Position numbers and translations under genes: made by a program. From UBA9732 sp003456855 (lineage in GTDB: Bacteria > Spirochaetota > Spirochaetia > Sphaerochaetales > Sphaerochaetaceae), in NCBI GenBank assembly GCA_946626785.1, contig CAMOUY010000103.1, positions 1-7,643 on the forward strand: DNA of 7,643 nt. The letters run 5' to 3'. How positions within the stretch are numbered: position 1 is the stretch's first letter; each line of letters opens with the position of its first letter. A model generated the notes under the pieces. That model saw nothing but the letters and a program-made list of their open reading frames with translations. It searched no databases and was not told where the DNA came from. Of this stretch, positions 1 through 5,481 are shown in pieces.

Positions 1-394
1 ACTGTAGCTCATCCTCGACATAGCCCATGTACAATTCGACTCCGTCTTCCTTTGAGTCGTAGATCTCCGCGTAGGTGCTGAATCCGGATTCCTGGTTTGC
101 AAGCATGATGGGAGCGATGAAGTAGCCGTCCTGTCTGTACCAGAGAAGGTCTGCCGGGACGTACATCTCCCCGTCGAGCATGAGTGTTGCGCTGGTGATC
201 GTCCTTGCGTTCGGCTTTGGGGTGACGCTTATGTAGAAGATGTTCTTCTGGTCCTGGCTCTCAAGGAAGAGGCCGAACAGTCCGTTTTCCTGGACTCCCG
301 AGTCCGTATCGATCTTCATGTCCTTCAGATCCAGTGCAAAAGCCACCGAGGCAAGAAGCATCAGACTGAGAAGCAAGGCTAGGATTCTCTTCAT
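1..394 (-). CDS. Secreted protein of unknown function (3' end cut by window edge)
   Basis: I do not recognise this gene. An open frame runs leftward from the ATG at 394-392 for 131 codons without a stop and leaves the window at base 1, so the C-terminus is missing. Residues 1-20 form a clear Sec signal peptide: MKR, a Leu-rich hydrophobic core, and a cleavage site after SVAFA. There is no lipobox cysteine, so the product should be exported to the periplasm or beyond. The visible mature part looks beta-rich and soluble, with alternating hydrophobic and polar stretches (for example IFYISVTP near residue 52) and no membrane helix. The start is supported by a GGAGG ribosome binding site at 403-399, four bases upstream, and by a good promoter at 443-415. 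It is divergent from the tRNA gene and the secreted-protein gene to its right. That the gene is real is well supported; its function is unknown. Confidence 0.85.
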   Translation of the reverse strand, partial: MKRILALLLSLMLLASVAFALDLKDMKIDTDSGVQENGLFGLFLESQDQKNIFYISVTPKPNARTITSATLMLDGEMYVPADLLWYRQDGYFIAPIMLANQESGFSTYAEIYDSKEDGVELYMGYVEDELQ

Positions 395-414
395 GTTCCC
401 TCCAACGTCACTCT

Positions 415-443
415 AGAATAGCCTGTGCCATTTGATGGGTCAA
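415..443 (-). promoter_or_regulatory. Sigma70-type promoter of the leftward secreted-protein gene
   Basis: Read on the minus strand, TTGACC (443-438) is followed by a 17-base spacer and TATTCT (420-415). Transcription would begin near 409, giving a leader of about 15 bases that contains the GGAGG at 403-399. This is inferred from consensus only. The spacer contains a 14-base word that recurs at 1951-1964. Confidence 0.6.
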
Positions 444-453
444 GGCGGTGTGT

Positions 454-469
454 GTTGACAGCAGTCAAC
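454..469. repeat. Perfect inverted repeat overlapping the tRNA -35 box
   Basis: GTTGAC (454-459) and GTCAAC (464-469) form a perfect 6-base inverted repeat around AGCA. The left arm contains most of the TTGACA -35 hexamer of the tRNA promoter. It could be an operator for a dimeric regulator, or simply a chance consequence of the hexamer. The arms are short, so the evidence for function is weak. Confidence 0.3.
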
Positions 470-484
470 CAAAAATGGTATGTT
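455..484 (+). promoter_or_regulatory. Probable promoter of the tRNA-Val gene
   Basis: A perfect TTGACA (455-460) is followed by an 18-base spacer and TATGTT (479-484), four of six matches to the -10 consensus. The predicted start near 491 leaves about ten bases of 5' leader before the mature tRNA at 501, a usual length for RNase P processing. Confidence 0.6.
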
Positions 485-500
485 TCTCTCTGCAAATCAA

Positions 501-572
501 GGCGGCATGGCGCAGCGGGAGCGCATCAGTCTTACACACTGAGTGTCGTTGGTTCAAACCCAACTGCCGTCA
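501..572 (+). tRNA. tRNA-Val (anticodon UAC)
   Basis: A complete 72-base cloverleaf can be folded. The acceptor stem GGCGGCA (501-507) pairs with TGCCGTC (565-571), with one G-U pair. The D stem is GCGC/GCGC (510-513 with 521-524), with a 7-base loop containing GG. The anticodon stem is TCAGT/ACTGA around the loop CTTACAC, placing anticodon TAC at 533-535, which reads valine GUA codons and probably other GUN codons by wobble. The variable loop is five bases, and the T arm is GTTGG, TTCAAAC, CCAAC. The discriminator base is A572. The CCA end is not encoded, so it must be added by tRNA nucleotidyltransferase. The gene stands alone between its own promoter and terminator. I saw no repeated 3' end or integrase to suggest use as an attachment site. 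Confidence 0.97.
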
Positions 573-578
573 AATGCG

Positions 579-613
579 GAGACCGGTCCAAATAGGGCCG
601 GTCTCTTGCGTTT
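579..613 (+). terminator. Intrinsic terminator after the tRNA gene
   Basis: GAGACCGG (579-586) pairs perfectly with CCGGTCTC (598-605). The stem extends inward by two C-G pairs and one T-G wobble to leave a 5-base AAATA loop, so it is up to 11 pairs long. The following tract TTGCGTTT is only moderately T-rich. The stable GC-rich stem directly after a stand-alone tRNA makes termination the natural reading. The symmetric stem might also weakly stop leftward transcription. Confidence 0.8.
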
Positions 614-669
614 AAGGCACAGAGATGGGTTTGAATCCGAGCGATAGACAAAGGCCCCGGCAGATTTTG

Positions 670-699
670 TTGACCCGAATTGCACTTAGCGTTTAGAAT
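670..699 (+). promoter_or_regulatory. Promoter of the triple-repeat secreted-protein gene
   Basis: TTGACC (670-675), an 18-base spacer and TAGAAT (694-699, five of six matches to TATAAT) precede the gene. The predicted start near 706 gives a short leader of about 13 bases. Almost all of that leader is the AGGGG ribosome binding site (708-712), which lies six bases before the ATG at 719. Confidence 0.6.
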
Positions 700-718
700 T
701 GCCCCATAGGGGTATTAC

Positions 719-1945
719 ATGAAAAAACTGTCGCTTGCTTTGCTGCTGTGCTTCTGCATGGCTTTTGTCTTTGCCGCTGATTACGTGATTTCGAACCAGG
801 TTCTTGTTTCGACCGATGACTTCTCTGTGACGATTGTCGGTCCCAGCGACGATCCGTACGACTCTGGTTTCAAGATTCTGGTCGAGAACAAGTCCTCCAA
901 GGAGCTCAACTTCCAGATGGGTGAGGGTAGTATCGGGGATGTCTCGATCGGACTGTCCTTCTATGTCGATGTCCAGCCGGGGAAGAAGGCCGTTGATGTC
1001 ATGTCCATAGGAGACCAGTACTTCGGTTTCTGGGGCATAGAGCAGATCGACGAGCTTTCGTTCAAGCTCTCTGTCATTGACAGTGCAATGTGGTTCTTCG
1101 GGGGCTCCGTATATGAGAACTACTTCACCATCTATCCGACAGGGCTTTCCGCCGAGACTGCACCTGCCATCGACATCTCCTTCCTTGATAAGGGGGATGT
1201 GGCCCTTGACAACGATGATTTCAAGCTGATTCTCTTCTACGGTGACGAATACGGCGATTATTTCGGGCCTGGGTTCATGGCTGTCTGCCAGAACAAGACG
1301 GACAAGAGCCTGCTGATCTCATTTGAGGATGTGACCATAGACGGCGCCTCGTTCGATTCGTACTGGGCAAATGTCATTCCTTCAGGAAAATACGGTTTCT
1401 ACACCATGACGTTCGAGAGAGATGATATGGCCAGCTGGGGCATAACAGAACTGGATGAGGTCTCCTTCACCTTGAGCGCCACAGAGATGGGCCTGTGGTA
1501 TGCGGATGAGCTCTGCGGCGAGAGGATCACAGTCTATCCGACCGGTCTTCCAGCCGGCTCTGTGAAGCCTGTCAGCTACATCTTCGATCCGAATGACGTG
1601 GTTCTTGTGGACAACGATGATGTGCTTGTGGTTCTGCTCAGAAGCAGATCCTACATGGACTCGTTCTGGGGTGAGTTCAAAATCCCGGTGTATGTCGAGA
1701 ACAGGAGGGATTCATCGATCAACGTCTCCTGGGATGATGTGTCGGTCAACGATTACATGCTTGACCCTTACTTCGGCGCCACTGTCCAGCCGGGAAGGGT
1801 TAAGATCGAGTCCGCGACATTCGGCTCCTATTCACTGGGCAACGCCTCCATCAAGGAGGTCAAGACCGTGGAGTTCGCTCTCAGGGTGATGGATGACGAA
1901 TACTGGGACAATCTTTTCGAGGACAGCTACAAGGTGGAGTTCTGA
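719..1945 (+). CDS. Secreted protein with three tandem beta-rich repeat domains
   Basis: I know of no named family for the full-length 408-residue protein. Residues 1-20 are a Sec signal peptide with cleavage near VFA-A or FAA-D. Cysteines 11 and 13 lie in its core without a proper lipobox, so I read it as a soluble exported protein. The mature part is three copies of one domain, at about residues 28-143, 160-277 and 294-408. Each copy has, in order: a DD(F/V) turn (33-35, 166-168, 300-302); a strand leading into an N-K/R 'ENKS/QNKT/ENRR' turn; a 'DVSI/DVTID/DVSVN' strand; a 'QPG/PSG/QPG' turn; a 'GIEQIDELSF / GITELDEVSF / ASIKEVKTVEF' segment; and an aromatic W/Y-rich end. The first two copies end in YPTGL. 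The pattern resembles Ig-like 'ENNSDKxI...VSVNGY' domains that I recall from secreted proteins of gut Firmicutes; this is recollection, not a search result. An adhesive or binding role is possible but unproven. The mature protein is strongly acidic. The start is fixed by the AGGGG site and promoter. Confidence 0.9.
   Translation: MKKLSLALLLCFCMAFVFAADYVISNQVLVSTDDFSVTIVGPSDDPYDSGFKILVENKSSKELNFQMGEGSIGDVSIGLSFYVDVQPGKKAVDVMSIGDQYFGFWGIEQIDELSFKLSVIDSAMWFFGGSVYENYFTIYPTGLSAETAPAIDISFLDKGDVALDNDDFKLILFYGDEYGDYFGPGFMAVCQNKTDKSLLISFEDVTIDGASFDSYWANVIPSGKYGFYTMTFERDDMASWGITELDEVSFTLSATEMGLWYADELCGERITVYPTGLPAGSVKPVSYIFDPNDVVLVDNDDVLVVLLRSRSYMDSFWGEFKIPVYVENRRDSSINVSWDDVSVNDYMLDPYFGATVQPGRVKIESATFGSYSLGNASIKEVKTVEFALRVMDDEYWDNLFEDSYKVEF
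800..1942 (+). repeat. Three tandem protein-level domain repeats (period about 134 residues)
   Basis: The repeat units are approximately 800-1147, 1196-1549 and 1598-1942. Matching landmarks lie 133-136 residues apart: DDF at residues 33 and 166 and DDV at 300; LSF/VSF/VEF ending at 115, 250 and 386; YPTGL at 139 and 273. At DNA level they are well diverged, but short words persist in register. TCTATCCGAC occurs at 1131 and 1533, exactly 402 bases (3 x 134) apart. This indicates old duplications rather than recent ones. Confidence 0.85.
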
Positions 1946-1950
1946 CCAGA

Positions 1951-1964
1951 CTGTGCCATTTGAT
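1951..1964 (+). repeat. Intergenic 14-base word shared with 423-436
   Basis: CTGTGCCATTTGAT occurs here, directly upstream of the lipoprotein-gene promoter, and also at 423-436 inside the spacer of the leftward promoter. A shorter version, CCATTTGAT, lies at 2398-2406 overlapping the yggS -35 box. All three are intergenic and touch a promoter. The orientation relative to transcription differs for the 423 copy, so a common regulatory role is only a guess. Confidence 0.4.
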
Positions 1965-1993
1965 TGACATCGGCACTGTTTGTGAGGTAGTCT
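1964..1993 (+). promoter_or_regulatory. Possible promoter of the lipoprotein gene
   Basis: TTGACA (1964-1969) matches the -35 consensus perfectly. The best -10 after an 18-base spacer is TAGTCT (1988-1993), only three of six matches. No clear terminator separates this gene from the one upstream, so read-through from 719-1945 is also possible. Confidence 0.4.
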
Positions 1994-2022
1994 TCTATGG
2001 AATTTCTTTTGGAGGATTTATT

Positions 2023-2349
2023 ATGAAGAAAGTTCTTATTGTTCTTGCAGTTCTGGCTTTCGCACTTGTCCTGACAAGCTGCGTAACTCGTCATTCTCTC
2101 TCTGATTTCGACACTGTCCGTGTCGGCATGACCGAGGCTGAGGTTCTCAGCATCTACGGCAAGCCGGATTCAAGAGGCTTCGACGGTCAGTACACAACCT
2201 ATATCTACAACGACGTCTATGCATCCTTCTGGAGTGACGACTACTGCACTTACGAGATCGCATTCAAGGACGGTGTTGTTGCCAGATTCGGTCAGACCTC
2301 ATACAACAAGCAGAACGACACCTACGTTGTGATCAACGATAAGAATTGA
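2023..2349 (+). CDS. Small lipoprotein with BamE/SmpA/OmlA-like fold
   Basis: The product has 108 residues. The N-terminus MKK, a hydrophobic stretch, and the lipobox L17-T18-S19-C20 show a signal peptidase II lipoprotein anchored through Cys20. The mature part contains V-R-V-G-M-T-E-A-E-V (32-41) followed by Y-G-K-P-D (45-49), the hallmark of SmpA/OmlA/BamE-like and related beta-lactamase-inhibitor-like small domains. Alternating strands with aromatic residues come next. BamE itself helps the BAM complex insert outer-membrane proteins. No other BAM gene is nearby, and this fold occurs in many unrelated lipoproteins, so I assign the fold but not the BamE function. An in-frame ATG lies upstream at 1960. 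I chose 2023 because GGAGG (2011-2015) lies seven bases before it and because only this start puts the signal peptide at the N-terminus; the upstream start would also precede the promoter -10 box. Confidence 0.88.
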   Translation: MKKVLIVLAVLAFALVLTSCVTRHSLSDFDTVRVGMTEAEVLSIYGKPDSRGFDGQYTTYIYNDVYASFWSDDYCTYEIAFKDGVVARFGQTSYNKQNDTYVVINDKN

Positions 2350-2401
2350 CGGAAACGGAACTGAACTAAAGTCTCATAGAGGGAAACACTCTGCTATCCA
2401 T

Positions 2402-2430
2402 TTGATAACAGGGTGTTTTCTGTATATAAT
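2402..2430 (+). promoter_or_regulatory. Strong promoter of the yggS-rluD-rsgA-mutS2 operon, giving a near-leaderless mRNA
   Basis: TTGATA (2402-2407), a 17-base spacer and a perfect TATAAT (2425-2430) form the best promoter in the window. The expected start is about 2437, only around three bases before the ATG at 2440. No Shine-Dalgarno sequence lies between the -10 box and the ATG. It therefore appears to drive a leaderless or nearly leaderless transcript. This is read from consensus, without mapped ends. Confidence 0.7.
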
Positions 2431-2439
2431 GGCTTCGTT

Positions 2440-3129
2440 ATGACAGTTGAGGATTACAGGAAGACTATTCAGGGCATAGAAGCCAACATCGGCTCGACCA
2501 GATTGATGGCCGTCAGCAAGACACGTTCTCTTGATGAGATCATGGCCGTATACCAGGCTGGTGTCAGACTCTTTGGTGAGAACCACGTGCAGGAGATTGT
2601 CGCCAAGTTCTCAGGTGAGAGACCTGCTGGCATGGAGGTCCACATGATCGGACACCTCCAGTCGAACAAAGTGGGGAAGGTGGTTCCTCTGGTCGACATG
2701 ATCGAGAGCGTTGACTCTGTGGAGCTTCTCAGGAAGATCAACAACGCGGCTGCAAGAGTTGGCAAGACGATGGATGTGCTTCTTGAGTACAACACCTCCA
2801 AAGAGGAGGCCAAGAGCGGCTTCCTGACAAAGGATTCCCTTTTTGCATGCCTCGATGAGGTTGCAGAGCTCAAGAACATCAGAGTACGTGGCCTGATGAC
2901 CGTCGGTCCTGTGGACTGTGATCCAGAGGTTAAGGACGATCTTACGGACAAGGCCTTCAAGGAGCTCGTCGCCATCAGAAAGGAGTGCCAGGAGAGGTAT
3001 CCAAGCCTTGATTTCGGCATTCTCAGCATGGGAATGAGCCAGGATTACATGATCGGTGTTAGAAACGGGTCCACCGAGGTCCGCATTGGAACCTCGATCT
3101 TCGGGCCTAGGGATTACAGCAGGAAATGA
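2440..3129 (+). CDS. yggS: YggS/PLPBP family pyridoxal-phosphate homeostasis protein
   Basis: The 229-residue product is a full-length member of the single-domain alanine-racemase-like (TIM-barrel) PLP-binding family. These cytoplasmic proteins bind pyridoxal 5'-phosphate and keep B6 vitamer and amino-acid pools balanced, with no proven enzyme activity. Visible motifs are AVSKT with the PLP lysine at K27, FGENHVQE (45-52), H-M-I-G-H-L-Q-S-N-K (68-77), GLMTVGP (151-157), SMGMSQDY (196-203) and RIGTSIFG (215-222), the phosphate-binding end. The frame is open nine codons further, to a GTG at 2413. That start would place codons inside the promoter, and ATG 2440 matches the usual family N-terminus. 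No ribosome binding site precedes the ATG. The stop overlaps the next start as ATGA. It is the first gene of the operon. Confidence 0.95.
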   Translation: MTVEDYRKTIQGIEANIGSTRLMAVSKTRSLDEIMAVYQAGVRLFGENHVQEIVAKFSGERPAGMEVHMIGHLQSNKVGKVVPLVDMIESVDSVELLRKINNAAARVGKTMDVLLEYNTSKEEAKSGFLTKDSLFACLDEVAELKNIRVRGLMTVGPVDCDPEVKDDLTDKAFKELVAIRKECQERYPSLDFGILSMGMSQDYMIGVRNGSTEVRIGTSIFGPRDYSRK

Positions 3130-3485
3130 AGAAGACTGTTGCCATCGCCATCCTGATTTGCATTTTCTCGCTTGTGTGCGCTCCGGCTTTCAGCCTTGCT
3201 TCACCGACGCTTGATGCTTCTTTCAAGCCTGTCTTCAGGACAAACGCCACATCGACGACCTATGAGCCTTACGAAGATGAAGAGTTTCCGCAGTGGGCTC
3301 TGGACCTGAGAAGGGCGGAGTGCATCTTCTTCGGAGGAATCCCGATAACCTTGCCGGTGACATACCTTGTGTCCAATCTCTTCGATGCTGATCTGACCTT
3401 GCTGCAGGCTTTGGGCATCGCATGCTCGGTAAGTGCAGTCATCACTCTTATCGACTACATTCTGGGGGTTGTGAATGAGGATTGA
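3126..3485 (+). CDS. Small membrane protein of unknown function inside the operon
   Basis: I do not recognise this 119-residue protein. Residues 4-25 are a signal peptide or N-terminal membrane segment (AIAILICIFSLVCAPAFS, possible cleavage near FSLA-S). A polar, acidic stretch (about 27-63, with YEPYEDEEFPQW) follows. Two hydrophobic segments (about 66-86 and 90-116) probably form a membrane hairpin ending in the polar tail NED. If the signal is cleaved, the acidic part would lie outside the cytoplasmic membrane. Its ATG overlaps the yggS stop (ATGA), and its own end overlaps the rluD start by 11 bases, so it is translated in step with both. It has no strong ribosome binding site of its own (AGGA lies too close, at 3121-3124), which fits coupling. 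It is sandwiched among cytoplasmic PLP and ribosome genes; nothing in the sequence explains why. Confidence 0.85.
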   Translation: MKKTVAIAILICIFSLVCAPAFSLASPTLDASFKPVFRTNATSTTYEPYEDEEFPQWALDLRRAECIFFGGIPITLPVTYLVSNLFDADLTLLQALGIACSVSAVITLIDYILGVVNED

Positions 3486-4530
3486 GAGGAACTTCGATTT
3501 CACGGTTCAGGAGACCGACATCTCCGGCTCGAAGCTCAGGGTGGACGCCTTTCTGGCTGCAAGGATAACAGAGCTCTCCAGATCGGCTCTGACGGGCGAT
3601 GACTGCGTGATCCTGATCAACGACAAGAAGGCAAAGAAGAGCGACAAGGTCTCGGTAGGGGACAGGGTCGAGCTCACATACATTGCGGATGTTTTCGAGA
3701 AGGTCGAGGCAGAGGACATCCCTCTGGATGTTCTGTACGAGGATTCGGATATGCTGGTCATCAACAAGGCCCAGGGCATGGTGGTCCATCCGGGTGCGGG
3801 AAACACCCATGGAACCATAGTCAACGCCCTTGCTTTCCGCTATGGAGAGGCCTTCATAAACGAGATGGCGGATGAGTGCGACGTCTCCAGACCAGGCATT
3901 GTGCACAGGCTGGACAAGGATACCAGCGGTGTCATGGTGATAGCCCTGAACTCAAGGGCCCATGCGAATCTGAGCGAACAGTTCCAGAGCCATGACATCG
4001 AGAAGTGGTACTATGCCTTCTGCGATGGCATCTTCCCGAACCACTGTGGAGACATCGAGTGCATACTTGCACGTGACAGGAACGACAGAAAGCTCTTCGC
4101 CCCTGTAAGGGAGCAGAAGGAGTACATAATCCAGGGTGGGCTAACCGGCAAGAACGCCGAGGCCATAATCAACGAGGTCTACCACGACCCGAAGTACCGT
4201 GCAGGCGGGATGTTCGGGGGCAGAAGCGACGGCAAGTGGAGCAAGAGCTACTACGAGGTCGTCAGACAGCTTCCGCAGGCCGCGTTGGTCAAGGTCAGGA
4301 TCTTCACTGGAAGAACACACCAGATAAGGGTCCACATGAAGTATATCGGCCATCCGGTTATCGGTGATGTGATGTACAACAACCGTCTTTCACGCTTCCC
4401 TGGAGAGAGCCTGATGCTCCACAGTGCAGTGTTGAACATAACACACCCGACTACAGGGGAGCCGATGCATTTCGAGGCACCGCTTCCGCCAAGGTTCGGA
4501 GCCCTTGAGGAAAAGCTCCGCAACAGTTGA
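3475..4530 (+). CDS. rluD: RluD/RluA-family 23S rRNA pseudouridine synthase
   Basis: The 351-residue cytoplasmic enzyme isomerises uridine to pseudouridine in structured RNA. An S4-like RNA-binding domain occupies about residues 18-70 (LRVDAFLAAR, VGDRVELTY). The catalytic domain begins near 84 with V-L-Y-E-D-S-D-M-L-V-I-N-K and G-M-V-V-H-P-G. The signature HRLDKDTSG (144-152) carries catalytic Asp147, and GRTHQIRVH (279-287) with GHPVIGD (292-298) completes the active site. The layout matches RluD, which modifies helix 69 of 23S rRNA, but other RluA-type targets cannot be excluded. Unusually, about 40 residues (212-255, Gly- and Lys-rich, with GGMFGG) separate the D-R-K region from SYYEVV, where typical members have a short link. 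GGGGG (3464-3468), six bases upstream, supports the start. The gap to rsgA is six bases. Confidence 0.92.
   Translation: MRIERNFDFTVQETDISGSKLRVDAFLAARITELSRSALTGDDCVILINDKKAKKSDKVSVGDRVELTYIADVFEKVEAEDIPLDVLYEDSDMLVINKAQGMVVHPGAGNTHGTIVNALAFRYGEAFINEMADECDVSRPGIVHRLDKDTSGVMVIALNSRAHANLSEQFQSHDIEKWYYAFCDGIFPNHCGDIECILARDRNDRKLFAPVREQKEYIIQGGLTGKNAEAIINEVYHDPKYRAGGMFGGRSDGKWSKSYYEVVRQLPQAALVKVRIFTGRTHQIRVHMKYIGHPVIGDVMYNNRLSRFPGESLMLHSAVLNITHPTTGEPMHFEAPLPPRFGALEEKLRNS
4108..4239 (+). other. Insertion within the RluD-like catalytic domain
   Basis: This encodes about residues 212-255 of the pseudouridine synthase. From memory of the family, the strand after the DPxxRKxM/L-like motif (here D-R-N-D-R-K-L-F, 201-208) is normally followed within about ten residues by the A-x-T/S-x-Y-x-V strand (here SKSYYEVV). 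Here the link is far longer and carries GGLTGKN and AGGMFGGRSDGKW. The reading frame and codon style are continuous, so it looks like a genuine loop and not a frameshift. Confidence 0.5.
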
Positions 4531-4536
4531 GAGAAT

Positions 4537-5481
4537 ATGACAGGAACAGTTCTGAGATCGATAAACAACATCTGCTCCGTGCGTCCCGATGGCTCTGACG
4601 AGGTCTACAGCTGCCGTATAAAGGGCAAGCAGCTTGCCCAGGCGAAGGGTGAGTACAACCCTATAGTTGTTGGCGACGTCGTAGATTACGAGCAGTCAGG
4701 CACCCTTGAGGGCATGGTGACGTTCCGTCATGACAGAAAGAGCGAGTTCTCACGCTGGAACGACAAGAGGTCGCTTAACCAGTGCATCTGCTCCAACATG
4801 GACCTTGTTGTCTGTGTCTGCAGCGTTGAGAGTCCGCCGTTCAGGCCAAGGTTCGTGGACAGGGTCATTGCCTGCTGCAGAAGCGTTCCTGTGATGATAG
4901 TCCTGAACAAGTGCGATATCCTCCTTACAGAGGAGGAGTTGGAAAGATACAACCTCTATTCCAAGCTGGGATACCAGACCATAAGTGTATCGGCAGAGAC
5001 CGGAGAGAACGTGGAGAAGCTTGTCAGTTTGCTCAAGGGCAAGACGGCGGCCTTCGTCGGTCAGAGCGGAGTGGGCAAGAGCTCGCTTGTGAACCGCATT
5101 CTGGGAACTAACCAGAGAGTAGGTGAGCTGAACGCCAAGTACAACAGAGGAAACCACACGACCAACCATGCCTTGATGCTGGATGGTCCTGGCTTCACGT
5201 TGATCGACACTCCGGGCTTCAGGGAGATCTCGGTCCCGCATGATGATCCTCATCTTGTGGCGCAGTCGTTCCCTGAGTTCGTCAAGGCCAGCGCCAAGTG
5301 CGAGTACGATGGCTGCCTGCATGTCAGCGAGCCTGGCTGCGAGGTGATCAGACTTGTGGAGAAGGGCAAGATAAACGCAGACAGATACGAGAGTTATCTG
5401 CGTATGCTTGGAACCATGGAGGACAGACTTCCCGTCTGGGGAAGAAACTGGGGTAAGAAATGTTCAAAAGGACAGCAGTAG
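4537..5481 (+). CDS. rsgA: RsgA, circularly permuted ribosome small-subunit GTPase
   Basis: The 314-residue product is a full-length RsgA (YjeQ/EngC). It binds the 30S subunit near the decoding centre late in maturation, and GTP hydrolysis triggers release of assembly factors. An N-terminal OB fold occupies about residues 1-72. The GTPase motifs are in permuted order: G4 NKCD (124-127), G5 SAETG (152-156), G1 GQSGVGKSS (175-183), G2 around HTT (207-209), G3 DTPG (224-227). The C-terminal zinc finger has Cys255, Cys260, His262 and Cys268, followed by a helical tail. No key residue is missing. A weak GAGAG site (4529-4533) precedes the ATG, so coupling to rluD six bases upstream probably matters. 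The end overlaps mutS2 by 22 bases. Confidence 0.96.
   Translation: MTGTVLRSINNICSVRPDGSDEVYSCRIKGKQLAQAKGEYNPIVVGDVVDYEQSGTLEGMVTFRHDRKSEFSRWNDKRSLNQCICSNMDLVVCVCSVESPPFRPRFVDRVIACCRSVPVMIVLNKCDILLTEEELERYNLYSKLGYQTISVSAETGENVEKLVSLLKGKTAAFVGQSGVGKSSLVNRILGTNQRVGELNAKYNRGNHTTNHALMLDGPGFTLIDTPGFREISVPHDDPHLVAQSFPEFVKASAKCEYDGCLHVSEPGCEVIRLVEKGKINADRYESYLRMLGTMEDRLPVWGRNWGKKCSKGQQ

Noticed and set aside
626..646. T-arm-like word GGGTTTGAATCC downstream of the tRNA gene, suggesting a tRNA fragment or attachment site
   Set aside because: The flanking bases do not form a proper 5-pair T stem, the word does not duplicate the tRNA-Val 3' end (GGTTCAAACCC), and no integrase or mobile gene is nearby.
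1953..1976. Possible hairpin after the triple-repeat gene (GTGCC with GGCAC)
   Set aside because: Five pairs around a 14-base loop with no T-tract is too weak for a terminator, and it overlaps the candidate promoter of the next gene.
1960..2022. Upstream ATG start for the lipoprotein gene
   Set aside because: It would bury the signal peptide behind 21 residues and would ignore the well-placed GGAGG at 2011-2015.
2376..2397. Possible terminator hairpin after the lipoprotein gene (AGAG, GGAAACA, CTCT)
   Set aside because: The stem is only four pairs, extends only with a bulge, and lacks a T-tract, so I cannot call it a terminator. Transcription may read through into yggS.
2413..2439. Upstream GTG start for yggS
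   Set aside because: These codons overlap the promoter -10 box and have no usable ribosome binding site. The ATG at 2440 fits the family N-terminus better.
2469..3029. Leftward open frame (186 codons) opposite yggS
   Set aside because: It is a shadow of the yggS reading frame. The Ser/Arg/Leu-rich low-complexity translation has no signal or domain, and no promoter faces it.
4750..5322. Leftward open frame (190 codons) opposite rsgA
   Set aside because: It lies wholly within rsgA on the other strand, with no start signal and no recognisable protein features.
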